Below, piece by piece: positions 7,636-17,074 of a stretch of DNA of 64,000 nt (its first letter is position 1; every line of letters starts with the position of its first letter). Below the pieces are notes generated by a model that was not told the origin of the DNA, ran no database searches, and saw only the letters and a program-made list of their open reading frames with translations. Where the stretch lies: positions 1 to 64,000 of the forward strand of contig JBCDIL010000007.1 of assembly GCA_038749025.1 (NCBI GenBank), read 5' to 3'. The position numbers were made by a program, and so were the translations under genes. This DNA is from JBCAXA01 sp038749025 (GTDB taxonomy: Bacteria; Pseudomonadota; Gammaproteobacteria; Steroidobacterales; Woeseiaceae).

Positions 7636-10317
7636 ATGGACCTTAAGAAGCTAGAGCAAGCCTACGACACGCTGATGTCGCTGCAGGGCGACGAGCGAGA
7701 CGCGTTTCTTGAGCAACTGCGCGCCGATGACAACGAACTCGCGACCGAAATGGAGCGTTTGCTCGGCACGGCGGGGGCCGACGACGCCTTCCTTAGAGAT
7801 CCCATAGGCGCATCGGCTGCGGCGCTCAGCGATAAAGTCGAGGATAGCTGGATCGGACGCGAGCTTGGGACTTACCGAATCGTCGGGCGCATCGCGACCG
7901 GCGGTATGGGCGCCGTGTTTCGCGCCATACGCGTGGATCAGCAGTTCGAGCATCAGGTCGCGATCAAAGTCCTTGGTACCCATCTGCAGTCTGCCGATGC
8001 CATTGCTCGTTTTCGCACGGAACGGCAGATTCTGGCCTCACTGAAGCACCCCTACATTGGCCAGCTATTGGATGGCGGGACGACAGACGACGGACTGCCG
8101 TATCTCGTGATGGAGTACATCGAGGGAGAGCCCATTGATCACTATTGCGATAGCGCCCGCCTAAACCTGCAGCAGCGTCTGGCGCTCTTTAAGCAGGTCT
8201 GCAGCGCGGTCGACTCCGCGCATCGAAATCTGATCGTGCACCGCGACATCAAACCCTCGAACATTCTGGTCACGGCAGACGGTACGCCGAAGCTGATTGA
8301 CTTTGGCATTGCCAAGCCACTGCAACCCGAATCCTTAGCACATACCGTTGCGGTCACACAGGCCGCGTCGCGTGCCATGACGCCGGAGTTCGCCAGCCCC
8401 GAGCAAGTCCGGGGCGAACCGATTACAACGGCGACCGACATCTATTCGCTCGGTGTGTTGCTGTACAAGCTCTTGAGCGGGCGGATGCCGTACCTGTTCG
8501 CGGGCTCGCGGCCGCAGGATATTGAGGCGGCGATCTGCGATACAGAACCGACGCGCCCAAGCACGGTCGTTGGCAGCACCAACGACGACGCCGATCGACG
8601 AATCAGCGAGCGACGTGCGACATCCGTGGCGTTACTGCGAAGAGACCTGGCAGGTGACCTCGATAACATCGTACTGAAGACGCTGGAAAAAGAACCGGAG
8701 CGACGCTACTCGAGTCTCCGCGCCCTGGTTGATGATATTGAACGCTACGAGCAGCACGAGCCGGTGCTGGCACGCCCAGCGTCCGCGGCTTATCGCATCA
8801 AGAAGTTTGTCAGGCGACATCGATCGGCGGTTACGGCGACAGCCGGAGTCCTGATTCTCATCACGAGTCTTGTCGCTTATTACACCACGCAGCTGGCCGA
8901 AGAGCGTGACGTGGCAAGGATCGAGGCGAGCACCGCGCAGCAGGTCACCAATTTCGTTGTCACGCTTTTTGAGGCCGCGAACCCGGCACGCAACAACCCG
9001 GAGGACATCTCGCCACGCCTATTGCTCGATACCGGCCGCGATCGTATTGGCGATGAGCTCAAAGACTCCCCCGCCGTGCACGCCGCGCTGCTCGGCGTGT
9101 TGTCGAGTGCGTATCGGTCAATCGGCGCGCATGATGAAGGCATCGAACTGGCCGAGGCCGGACTCGCCAAACAGCTTGAGATCGGTGCGGATCAACCTCA
9201 CAAGGTGGCACTGGCGCGCATGCGATTGGCAATGGCTTTGCAGACAGCGGGTGAGAACGCGCGCTCCCGCAAGGAGTTTGAGGTAGCGCTACCCGTGCTG
9301 CGTACCCATCCAGACACCGAATTCAGATCGTTGCTAACGGCGCTGTCAAACTATGGCTTGCTGATGGATACGCTGAGCGAGCTCGACACGGGCGAAGCCA
9401 TCTACCGAGAGATGCTCGCGATGATGGCGACGCGCACCGACTATCCACCGCATTTCGAGGTATCGACTCGACACAATTTGAGCCTGCTGCTGGCGACTCA
9501 ATCTCGCTTCGTCGAGCAAATCGAACTGCTGGAAGAGACATCGGCCATGCTCGCCGCCGACGACGGTGCGTCCGACTACAACCTGGCACTGACCGAAATG
9601 GCGCTGGCGAACGCAATGCAGCGACTCGAACGCCATGAGGAAGCGTTGCCACGCTATGACCGCGCGGTAGCGCTGTTTGAGAAAGTTGTCGGCAACGACA
9701 GTGACAAGACAGCGAACGCGCGGTTGGCGCGATCAAGCGCTCTGGCATCGCTCGGTCGCTTCGACGACGCAGAGCAAGACATTCGTGCAGCAACAGCTAT
9801 TTTCGAGCACGTTTTCGGCCCGACTCACCCGCGCGTTGGCCTCAGCGCTCATTACCTCGGCTCGTTCCATTGGCGCCAACGGGAAGACCGCGAGGCTGCC
9901 CTCGACGCTTATCGTGAGGCGCTCGATATTTACGGCAAAAGCCTGAAGCCGGACCATGTCTACGCGATTTACTCGCACACGTCGATCGCGTCTATTTATC
10001 GTGAGCAGGAAAACTACGACGCGGCGTTACGAACGTTCGAGCATGCCTTGGAGCTGGCGGCAAAGGGACTGGCGCCTAATCACTTGCAGGTCCTGTTTTC
10101 CTATGAAGGCATTGGGCTAGTGCACCAAAATCAGGGCGATCATTTGGCCGCCAGCGAAGCCTATGCAACGGCACTGTCGCTGGCGAGTCGCGACGGTAGT
10201 CACGACCCGATCCTGCGCACCATCTTGCCGCGCTATATAGAAGCTGCCGCGGCGCTCGGCGACGCCGACAAAGAGGCTGATCTGCAGGCTCAACTGGATC
10301 TGTTAACCACCGAGTAA
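7636..10317 (+). CDS. Membrane Ser/Thr protein kinase with C-terminal TPRs
   Basis: Encodes 893 residues. A Pkn2-like kinase domain spans about 80-375: Gly-rich loop GRIATGGMGAVF (84-95), the Lys of VAIKVL (111), catalytic loop HRDIKPSN (202-209), DFG (222-224) and the activation-segment end 'EFASPEQVRG'. One transmembrane helix follows at about 398-416. The remainder (470-893) is tetratricopeptide repeats, presumably extracytoplasmic. All catalytic residues are present, so it should be active. It diverges from the ECF sigma gene and probably signals through it. A hairpin and T-run follow the stop. Confidence 0.93.
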   Translation: MDLKKLEQAYDTLMSLQGDERDAFLEQLRADDNELATEMERLLGTAGADDAFLRDPIGASAAALSDKVEDSWIGRELGTYRIVGRIATGGMGAVFRAIRVDQQFEHQVAIKVLGTHLQSADAIARFRTERQILASLKHPYIGQLLDGGTTDDGLPYLVMEYIEGEPIDHYCDSARLNLQQRLALFKQVCSAVDSAHRNLIVHRDIKPSNILVTADGTPKLIDFGIAKPLQPESLAHTVAVTQAASRAMTPEFASPEQVRGEPITTATDIYSLGVLLYKLLSGRMPYLFAGSRPQDIEAAICDTEPTRPSTVVGSTNDDADRRISERRATSVALLRRDLAGDLDNIVLKTLEKEPERRYSSLRALVDDIERYEQHEPVLARPASAAYRIKKFVRRHRSAVTATAGVLILITSLVAYYTTQLAEERDVARIEASTAQQVTNFVVTLFEAANPARNNPEDISPRLLLDTGRDRIGDELKDSPAVHAALLGVLSSAYRSIGAHDEGIELAEAGLAKQLEIGADQPHKVALARMRLAMALQTAGENARSRKEFEVALPVLRTHPDTEFRSLLTALSNYGLLMDTLSELDTGEAIYREMLAMMATRTDYPPHFEVSTRHNLSLLLATQSRFVEQIELLEETSAMLAADDGASDYNLALTEMALANAMQRLERHEEALPRYDRAVALFEKVVGNDSDKTANARLARSSALASLGRFDDAEQDIRAATAIFEHVFGPTHPRVGLSAHYLGSFHWRQREDREAALDAYREALDIYGKSLKPDHVYAIYSHTSIASIYREQENYDAALRTFEHALELAAKGLAPNHLQVLFSYEGIGLVHQNQGDHLAASEAYATALSLASRDGSHDPILRTILPRYIEAAAALGDADKEADLQAQLDLLTTE

Positions 10318-10327
10318 GCTTGGCGAA

Positions 10328-10356
10328 CGCCGTGCCGCGCGGCGCAGTCTTTTTTT
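10328..10356 (+). terminator. Rho-independent terminator after the kinase gene
   Basis: A short GC stem (cgccg at 10328-10332 with cggcg at 10340-10344) with a 7-base loop is followed by seven Ts (10350-10356), eleven bases after the kinase stop. Confidence 0.55.
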
Positions 10357-10682
10357 AGCAAACTCCGGGCTCACTCCCGCTCTGTTGAATGTGGCGCAAC
10401 TATTGAATGGAGCAAAGCTATGTATGAACAGCGTAACCTTCTGATAGGTGTTGCTAACAGTCGATTATCGAGGTGATGACCATAAACCGCCTCGAACCAT
10501 ACATTTTTAACGCGCCACCAGGCTTTCAAAATACGGGCGTGGGCCGACCGCTGCCTGATAGCCGGCCTACGACAGCATGGATTCGAGGCCCGATAGGCTC
10601 GTGTCGTATTCGACTCGCTACGGTCGATTATTGATCGACCGCTGAAAACCGTATAAACACTATCTCCGAGGTAATTGCTCGA
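10357..10682. other. Intergenic region, possible 52-codon ORF only
   Basis: Between convergent genes. One plus-strand frame, 10476-10634 (MTINRLEPYIFNAPPGFQ...), has a nearby GAGG, but neither its length nor its composition makes it convincing. Confidence 0.4.
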
Positions 10683-12872
10683 TCACGGTCCGCTGGTCTT
10701 CTCGTCTACTGCTCTTTTGAGATACTCCGCCAAGTCTCGGCGATACACCGCGCGCGCACGAGCCCGCCACAACGGAAAAAGCAACACTAAGTACGTCAAT
10801 AACGGCGATGCAATTATTGCGCTATGCCTGACCAACAGTATGCGTGCGTTGGCGGACGCGACAGGGTCCGATGCATCGAGCCAGCGATCAATACCCAGCG
10901 TCAACGGTTCTGCAAACCACCCAATCAGCGCTAATGTGCTAGCAACCACAATTGCGCGCACCACATTAAGTTGCGACACCATTTTCTTTCGAGACTTCGT
11001 GATTGGGACCGATGCCGCCGGCCAATCTGGCAATAACGGTAGCAGACCATCGCCGCACTGATTCGCAATGATCTGCACAAGCGGCTGCACAAACTCGGGC
11101 TCATTATCAAAGTACGCATTGTGATCGGATAGAAACGAGCCGTTGTTGAAGACACGGACCGCGCTGTAATTCTCCTGGAAGGACTCTCGTTGCCTGGCTT
11201 GCGGCCCGAGCGCTATCGGGTCGTGACTTGCATGGAAATCAAACCACTTCGGCAGTGAATAATCGGGAATTTCATATTCATCTTCCTTGCCATGCAATCG
11301 CCAAGCGCCTGCCGAAGCGATTGCCAACAGTATCAATCCGATGCAAATCAAAAACACCGTGCTCGCCACACTACTGACAAGCCAAGAAGCCGCCAATACA
11401 ACAACACTCAGCAAGCCGCACCACCCAGCTATCGAGCTTTTCTGAAAAATGTCGCTATCACGTTCGAACGATTCCAGCAGTCGACCGCCTGATCCCAGCG
11501 TTGCGAGTACATCAACCGCGTTACGACTTTTATTGTCGTACCCTTTCAATGCATTAACAGCAATGGCGGCCCCTTGAGAGTGCGCCACGACAACCACCCG
11601 CTGGCAGCGTGAACGCAGCCACGCGAGGTCTTTTTGAAAAGTGCCAATAAGGTGGGCTCGGTCGAATTTTAAATCGACAAATGCAAGGCTGTCGCCAACA
11701 ACCGCAATCAACCGGGATTGCAAACGCTGTGCGAATTCGGCGAGCGCTTGAAACGGCAACAGTGCGGGTAGTGCAAGAACCAGTACCATTGCTTGCAGAA
11801 GCACGCCGATGATCGACCAGACCAACATGTATGGAGGTACTTCCCAGCGGTTTTTCGTCTCACCCGCCTTGCGACCGGCGACAAACGTCATTGCAATAGG
11901 GATGCTCATCAAACTCCAACGCAGAGTCTGCGACGCAGTAGGCGGTGCGAACCGGTCTGCCCAATGGTTCTCTGCTAATAACCACTGCGACTCCCGATAC
12001 TGGTTGGTCCCTGTCAACGTGCGAACCTGTATCGTGGCCGATGCCGGCTCGTCGTCGCGGCTGCTGACATCGACGATATCCGCACGGCCCGCAATCGGAA
12101 TTTCGATATCTTTGAGATTGACCCTGTCGGTGCCACTATCCGCGACGTGATCGGCGCCCGATGCGATCCGTTGCAACCGTCCCGTCCATTTAAATCGTTG
12201 CCTTAAGTCGGATCGGCGCCAAATTCGTCCATCACTTTCTTTGTCTTTCTGAGCGAATTCCTCCCATTTTAGTTGTGCTATCTCCTCATACATACCAGTA
12301 ATGGCGCGACTACTTGCAGCGAACAAGACGTTCAGCAACTCCAGTGGCTTGGTGCCGAAACGAGCCAACGTCGAAGAGCGGATCTGTGTGCCGATGCCAT
12401 GCACAAACAGCACACCGACATCAAACCCTTTATGCTGCCGAATCTCCTTAAAGTTAGCTTCGGCATAGGCGCTTCTGTTCTCAATTGGTCGATTGTTTTC
12501 GTCTAACGACTCATCAAATAACCACGCTGTGATTGAAAGTGCCTCCGATAGCTTTCCGATCGGCATGTTCGCTAATGGCGTGTGCTCGGTGTCGAATTTC
12601 GCCAACCAAACTCTGTTCTTCTCGAAAGGTTCGCCAAGAAATTGGTTGATGTCATTTCGGATATCGAAGTCTTCAAACTCTTCCTTAGCGTCCAGAATCT
12701 CAGCCCATACAGTGTCTTGACTAAATGGCCAACGCACATGGACCGTGCCGGTCGCGGGCGCCGATCCGTAGACGTAGATTGTCCTTGCGCAACCTGACGC
12801 GTCCAGATCAAATCCGTACAACGACGATATTTCAAAACCTGCACGTTTGCTGTCGACCACATTGGCTCCCAA
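10683..12872 (-). CDS. Large membrane protein with alpha/beta-hydrolase (lipase-like) core
   Basis: Encodes 729 residues. A 'GVLFVHGIGTQ' strand-turn (near 155) is typical of the oxyanion region of PGAP1/lipase-like hydrolases. A nucleophile-elbow motif AHSQG in 'RVVVVAHSQGAAIAVNALKG' (G-x-S-x-G variant with Ala first) lies near residue 430. Two hydrophobic segments lie between them (around 330-375), two more follow (about 490-530) and two lie near the C-terminus, so it is an inner-membrane protein with cytosolic or periplasmic hydrolase loops. The substrate is unknown. It has no operon partner. Confidence 0.7.
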   Translation of the reverse strand: MGANVVDSKRAGFEISSLYGFDLDASGCARTIYVYGSAPATGTVHVRWPFSQDTVWAEILDAKEEFEDFDIRNDINQFLGEPFEKNRVWLAKFDTEHTPLANMPIGKLSEALSITAWLFDESLDENNRPIENRSAYAEANFKEIRQHKGFDVGVLFVHGIGTQIRSSTLARFGTKPLELLNVLFAASSRAITGMYEEIAQLKWEEFAQKDKESDGRIWRRSDLRQRFKWTGRLQRIASGADHVADSGTDRVNLKDIEIPIAGRADIVDVSSRDDEPASATIQVRTLTGTNQYRESQWLLAENHWADRFAPPTASQTLRWSLMSIPIAMTFVAGRKAGETKNRWEVPPYMLVWSIIGVLLQAMVLVLALPALLPFQALAEFAQRLQSRLIAVVGDSLAFVDLKFDRAHLIGTFQKDLAWLRSRCQRVVVVAHSQGAAIAVNALKGYDNKSRNAVDVLATLGSGGRLLESFERDSDIFQKSSIAGWCGLLSVVVLAASWLVSSVASTVFLICIGLILLAIASAGAWRLHGKEDEYEIPDYSLPKWFDFHASHDPIALGPQARQRESFQENYSAVRVFNNGSFLSDHNAYFDNEPEFVQPLVQIIANQCGDGLLPLLPDWPAASVPITKSRKKMVSQLNVVRAIVVASTLALIGWFAEPLTLGIDRWLDASDPVASANARILLVRHSAIIASPLLTYLVLLFPLWRARARAVYRRDLAEYLKRAVDEKTSGP

Positions 12873-13212
12873 AGACCCGTGTGTTTTACGCGATTTCTGT
12901 ACTACGTCGGATCGGCGAGACTCAGGCGACCATCGGACCTACAACCGTTTAGGTCTGATTGCTTACATCACCAGTTGGCCAATCCCGAGACGATTTAAAT
13001 TACAACGCGACGTAAGCATTGTCGAACCTGTCGGCGCTAACTTCTCCTCAGCCTCTGCCGCGCGTGGGTTTGGGCGAGGCCTCGATTGCGTGTTTACTGG
13101 AAGCGCAGAACCGAGCAAGCGCTGATCGGTCTGCTTCTTCACCGTCTGCCTGTGATACGCCGTTGGCTATTTCGCAATCATAGGTCAGCATTGTCGACGC
13201 CAACCCAAACCT
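12873..13212. other. Intergenic region, no intact gene
   Basis: About 340 bases with no credible frame on either strand. It leads into the decayed frame described at 13213-13582. Confidence 0.45.
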
Positions 13213-13582
13213 CAAGAAGCGAAACTGTTCGCTCTTGATTGTCAAAGCCTTGGCGCTTTCGGCACCGATCCAACCGCGTTTACCAACGACGCGTTGGCAC
13301 GCAATGCAACCATCCAACCAGTGAAATTTGAAGACGTCACGGTAGATTGATTGAAAGCGGATAAGGTGCGTGCGGCAGTTTCCGAGTACAACGCAGCATT
13401 ACCAGTAGTTGCAGCAACTGGACTTGACCCCGACCAATTGAGACCTCCACGCGTGTACCTACAGCAAGCGGCACAAAGCCACAGACAAAAGCGCTCAACT
13501 ACTGACCGAAAGCGCCTTTCGTCAAATGTGGGCAGAAGTAATCGAGCATTTGCTCTCGCTAGAACGAGTACTGCCCAACTAA
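13213..13582 (+). pseudogene. Possible decayed gene (stop plus frameshift)
   Basis: A protein-like frame (LFALDCQSLGAFGTDP..., then VKFEDVTVD) runs from 13213 to a TGA at 13348. It resumes in the same frame (KADKVRAAVSEYNAALPVV), then appears to shift by one base near 13440 into 'YSKRHKATDKSAQLLTESAF...', ending at TAA 13580-13582. The last 24 bases overlap the 3' end of the opposing TonB-receptor gene. No family is recognised. Chance composition is possible. Confidence 0.25.
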
Positions 13583-16012
13583 CCCGACAATACGTCCTTC
13601 CCCTACCCTAGCCCCTGGCGTCGAAAGACTGCCGCCAGCTGTCTGGTAGAACCTGTCGGTGGCGTTTCGGGCGTAAGCGAATACGGATAAGCTATCCCAA
13701 TCAAATCCTACCCGCGCATTGAAAAGCGTGTAATCACCGGAGGTTCCAGTGTTTGCTGCGCCGTTGAAGAACTCGTCCGTGTAGCTGGCATCCACGCTCG
13801 CGTACCAACCTTGTGGAAAGTAGGTTGTTATCCCGGCTGACGCAGTGATCGTTGGCGCGCCAGCAAATTCATTGCCGGTAAAGTCCGTGATGGCGCCCGC
13901 TGTTTCTACAACGTAATCCGTGAACTCTGTTTCGACGTAGGCGAACGATGTAAACACCTCTATGTTGTCCGATGGCTTCGCCCTTACATCGATTTCCATA
14001 CCGTACGATTCGGACTCACCGGCGTTTTGAATAACGAATGATAAGCCAAGATTTTCCTGAGTAACCTGCTGATCCGTCCAGTCCAGAAAGAAGGCATTGG
14101 CATTAACAATGAGGCGATCGTCATACCACGCGGATCGCAGTGCGAACTCGTAATTCCACGCATACTCTGGATCAAACTCGTAAGGGCCAATTCCGATAGC
14201 CGTCGCTGCACCGCCGGCGCGGTAACCCCTCTGCACGGTAAACCCGATACGCAAATCATCAGTAACGTCATACCCCAGTGCGAGCTTAGGCAGAAATGCC
14301 TCGAAGCTCGCCGATCTGTCTGGCTCCATACTGACGCCTGATGGACCCCCAATAAATCCGAGAAGCGCTTCAAGATCAGGCGGATCGTAAGTATTTTCAC
14401 TTCTTCCATTAATCGTTCCGTTTTCCTCCCAGTCATAGCGAGCACCGATTGTCAGATCGAATTGAGGCGTCAGCTGATACTGTATCTCGCCGAACAGCGC
14501 ATAGTTTTCCGTCCGTAAAGTGTTCGTAGAATTGAAATCAACCGAACCTGGCGGCAATCCAATCGGAAAGCCGGGAAACCCAAGAGAGCCTAGTAATGCA
14601 TCCAGAAAACTGTTCGGTATAGCGTTAGCGAGCACAACATTCTCGTCAACGTCGGTGTAGTACGCTCCGACCGCGCCAACGTAACGCTCGCCCTCGAAGT
14701 GCAGCCTAGCTTCGTGCTGAATGGCCTCAACAGTCCCCGCACTTAGCTGTGTTCCACCGGCAATGGGACTGTTGTCAATATCCGTTAGGTAGCTCCAGTC
14801 CGTTTCGTAATACGTTGTCTCCCAGTCCAAACGAAAATCCGGGTCGAACTGGTAGCTGAGCCGAAGGTTGGTCGACTCCTTTTCATTGATCCTTTCAGTC
14901 TGGAAATTGGCTGTGTTTTTGCGGTCCCGGCTCTCGAACTGCGCGACGTCAACAAAGTCATCACCGGCATCAACATCCGAGATTGTGTGTTTAAGGATTG
15001 CACTGAATCGGTCGGTAAAATCAGCACGCAGTCCTATTCGCAATGTCTGATCCTGTCTTTCATTCGCATTTCCGCCAACCGTGACATTCTCAATCTCACC
15101 GTCTGTTTCCAATGACTGGCCGGAGATGCGAACGGCAAGTTTGTCTTCGATTATCGGGGAATTAAATACGAACGCGGCCCCCATGGTGTCATTGCTGCCC
15201 GCCTCTAGACGGATCCTGCCTTCCGTTCTGTAGACAGGGTCGTTGGAGCGCATAACAATCGCCCCAGCGAGCGCGTTGCGGCCGGTTTGGGTCGACTGTG
15301 GCCCGCGCAAAATTTCCACCTGGTCCATATCCCAAACGGAGTAAGAACCCAGAAACGTCGCCCGGTTGGAGTTGGAGACAACCTCGCCGTCGACGGTTAC
15401 CGAGACTGTCCGTCCCCCGCCTCCGCCCGGTCCCCGCTGGCTGATTCCCCGAATGCTAAATCCCGATTCGCCGCCTAGAATTCCGACGCCAGGCGTCCTC
15501 TCAATCAGATCGTAGAGATCAGCTTCGCCACGTCGCTCAAGCACTAGACCGCTCGAGACAACAGCACTGGTAAGGGAGTCCCGGAGCGTTCTATCGAGCA
15601 GCTCGCCCTTCACAACTATCTCATCAACTTTGGGTGCCGACACTTCGCGAGGTGTAGGTTCCGCAGAATCCGTATTTGTTGTAGAGGCTTCCGCACTCGC
15701 TTCGGTGATCTGCTCTACGAGAATGACGCCACTATCGAGGCGCCGCGCGCTAAGTTGGCTCTTAGCCAACGCGTTCTCGACAGCGCCGAATACAGTCAAT
15801 TGGCCAGAAATGGGGGGAGATGAAACACCCGCGGTCAGCTCCCCTGACGCTACGATCGTCGCCCCGAACTGATCCCCTATCGCTGTCAGCGTTCTGGCGA
15901 GAGGCTGGCTTGGAATGTCGACCGGCTGTTGCTCTGTGGGCTGCGCGAGTGCTTGTTGGCAAAGCGCAAAGGCGATGAGGCAAAGGGCTGCCAAGGTTTT
16001 TCTGATTAGCAT
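13559..16012 (-). CDS. TonB-dependent receptor with STN signalling domain (FecA-like)
   Basis: Encodes 817 residues. A signal peptide ends near ALAQ (23). An STN domain (about 30-105, 'VDIPSQPLARTLTAIGDQFG') is the part that transducing receptors use to contact a FecR-type anti-sigma. A TonB-box-like DEIVVKGE (about 131-138) precedes the plug ('RGISQRGPGGGGGRTVSVTVDGE') and a 22-strand barrel ending in a terminal Phe (LVGQYSF). It follows fecR and the sigma gene on the same strand, so it should be the sensor-transporter of that unit. The barrel resembles outer-membrane siderophore receptors, but the ligand cannot be told. Confidence 0.9.
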   Translation of the reverse strand: MLIRKTLAALCLIAFALCQQALAQPTEQQPVDIPSQPLARTLTAIGDQFGATIVASGELTAGVSSPPISGQLTVFGAVENALAKSQLSARRLDSGVILVEQITEASAEASTTNTDSAEPTPREVSAPKVDEIVVKGELLDRTLRDSLTSAVVSSGLVLERRGEADLYDLIERTPGVGILGGESGFSIRGISQRGPGGGGGRTVSVTVDGEVVSNSNRATFLGSYSVWDMDQVEILRGPQSTQTGRNALAGAIVMRSNDPVYRTEGRIRLEAGSNDTMGAAFVFNSPIIEDKLAVRISGQSLETDGEIENVTVGGNANERQDQTLRIGLRADFTDRFSAILKHTISDVDAGDDFVDVAQFESRDRKNTANFQTERINEKESTNLRLSYQFDPDFRLDWETTYYETDWSYLTDIDNSPIAGGTQLSAGTVEAIQHEARLHFEGERYVGAVGAYYTDVDENVVLANAIPNSFLDALLGSLGFPGFPIGLPPGSVDFNSTNTLRTENYALFGEIQYQLTPQFDLTIGARYDWEENGTINGRSENTYDPPDLEALLGFIGGPSGVSMEPDRSASFEAFLPKLALGYDVTDDLRIGFTVQRGYRAGGAATAIGIGPYEFDPEYAWNYEFALRSAWYDDRLIVNANAFFLDWTDQQVTQENLGLSFVIQNAGESESYGMEIDVRAKPSDNIEVFTSFAYVETEFTDYVVETAGAITDFTGNEFAGAPTITASAGITTYFPQGWYASVDASYTDEFFNGAANTGTSGDYTLFNARVGFDWDSLSVFAYARNATDRFYQTAGGSLSTPGARVGEGRIVGLVGQYSF

Positions 16013-16030
16013 GGGCGGTCTCAGTGTTCG

Positions 16031-16065
16031 TTATCGCAAATGATTCAAATTCGCATTTACGATAA
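16031..16065. promoter_or_regulatory. Inverted repeat before the TonB-receptor gene (Fur-box-like)
   Basis: ttatcgcaaatg at 16031-16042 pairs with catttacgataa at 16054-16065 (11 of 12). The interior 'gcaaatgattcaaattcgcattt' resembles a Fur box. It lies 19 bases upstream of the receptor ATG, in the fecR-receptor gap, so it may control the receptor separately. Confidence 0.5.
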
Positions 16066-16111
16066 GACGCACGAGCCCATCAAAAATTAACCGGCGCAGT
16101 CAATTTTATTG

Positions 16112-17074
16112 CTAACGCCTTCTGAGTTCGGTCTTGTCCGCGCTTTCAACGATGTCCAACGGGTATAGCTGCGTCAGCGTATTCAGGATCAAATCGACGT
16201 CAGTTGCATTAAAGGTGGCGGTCACGGTCAACTCGGCGAGTGATTCGTCGACTAGATAGACCGGACGGTGTCGGTAGCGATTGAGGTCATCGATGAGTTC
16301 CTGAAGTGGCGCTTCCTCGTACGCCAGGCGGTTGTGACGCCAGGATGCCACTTTCTCTGCCGGATACGCTCGAACTTCTCCCATTTGTCCTTGAACGTCA
16401 GCGAATACTTTTTGCCCCTGCTCTACCGTGACGAGGGAGTTCCCACCGCTGACGTCGACCGCCCCATGTTCCACGGCCACAGACGTTCCGCTCGTTGATC
16501 GGTGCACCTCAAACTCGGTACCAGTGACCTCGACAATCAAACCCTCGGTGATTACTTGAAACGGTCGCGGCTCCGACTGAACATCGAAGTGCGCGCTGCC
16601 ACCGATAAGCTGAACCTCTCGACGATGGTCAGTGACCAACACAGACAACTGAGTCTTCGGACCGAGTGTGACTGCGCTGCCGTCTTGCAAAGACTCGAGG
16701 CGTACCTCTCCGACATTGGTTGCGAATCGAGTGGGTTCTACGTCAACCGCGTTTGGCCAGAGCGCCCATGTCACCACGCAAACAGCCACGAGAACCGTAG
16801 CCGCGAGAGCCAGTGGAAGGAACGATAGATAGGGAACTGCCGGCCTGACGCGTGCGAACGTCTGCTCTGATCGCAAATGGTTGAGGTCAATATCACTGAG
16901 TGGACGTAACTCATTCCAGAACCTGCGCGCTTCTGCCAACGCTCGGTGGTGCGAAGGATCTGTCTCGAGCCAGACCTGGAAGTTTTCTTGATCTTTGGGC
17001 GTTGCAGAATCGGAGTCCACAATCGAACGCCACTTCAGCGCTTCACGCATCAGGTTGGACTCTTGCTCAGCCAT
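16112..17074 (-). CDS. FecR-family anti-sigma factor / sensor
   Basis: Encodes 320 residues. It starts at the ATG at 17074, which overlaps the last bases of the sigma gene (stop 17067-17069). The N-terminal DUF4880-like region ('LMREALKWRSIVDSDSATPKDQENFQVWLETDP') is followed by a single transmembrane helix (about 85-105, 'LPLALAATVLVAVCVVTWALW'). Next comes the periplasmic FecR domain ('FATNVGEVRLESLQDGSAVTLGPKT') and a C-terminal STN-like region ('RYRHRPVYLVDESLAELTVTATFNATDVDLILNTL'). It holds the ECF sigma in the membrane until the receptor signals. Confidence 0.92.
   Translation of the reverse strand: MAEQESNLMREALKWRSIVDSDSATPKDQENFQVWLETDPSHHRALAEARRFWNELRPLSDIDLNHLRSEQTFARVRPAVPYLSFLPLALAATVLVAVCVVTWALWPNAVDVEPTRFATNVGEVRLESLQDGSAVTLGPKTQLSVLVTDHRREVQLIGGSAHFDVQSEPRPFQVITEGLIVEVTGTEFEVHRSTSGTSVAVEHGAVDVSGGNSLVTVEQGQKVFADVQGQMGEVRAYPAEKVASWRHNRLAYEEAPLQELIDDLNRYRHRPVYLVDESLAELTVTATFNATDVDLILNTLTQLYPLDIVESADKTELRRR

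Noticed and set aside
10476..10634. 52-codon ORF (MTINRLEPYIFNAPPGFQ...) between convergent genes
   Set aside because: GAGG is only two bases from the ATG, it is Pro/Arg-rich with no conserved look, and it lies just downstream of a terminator.
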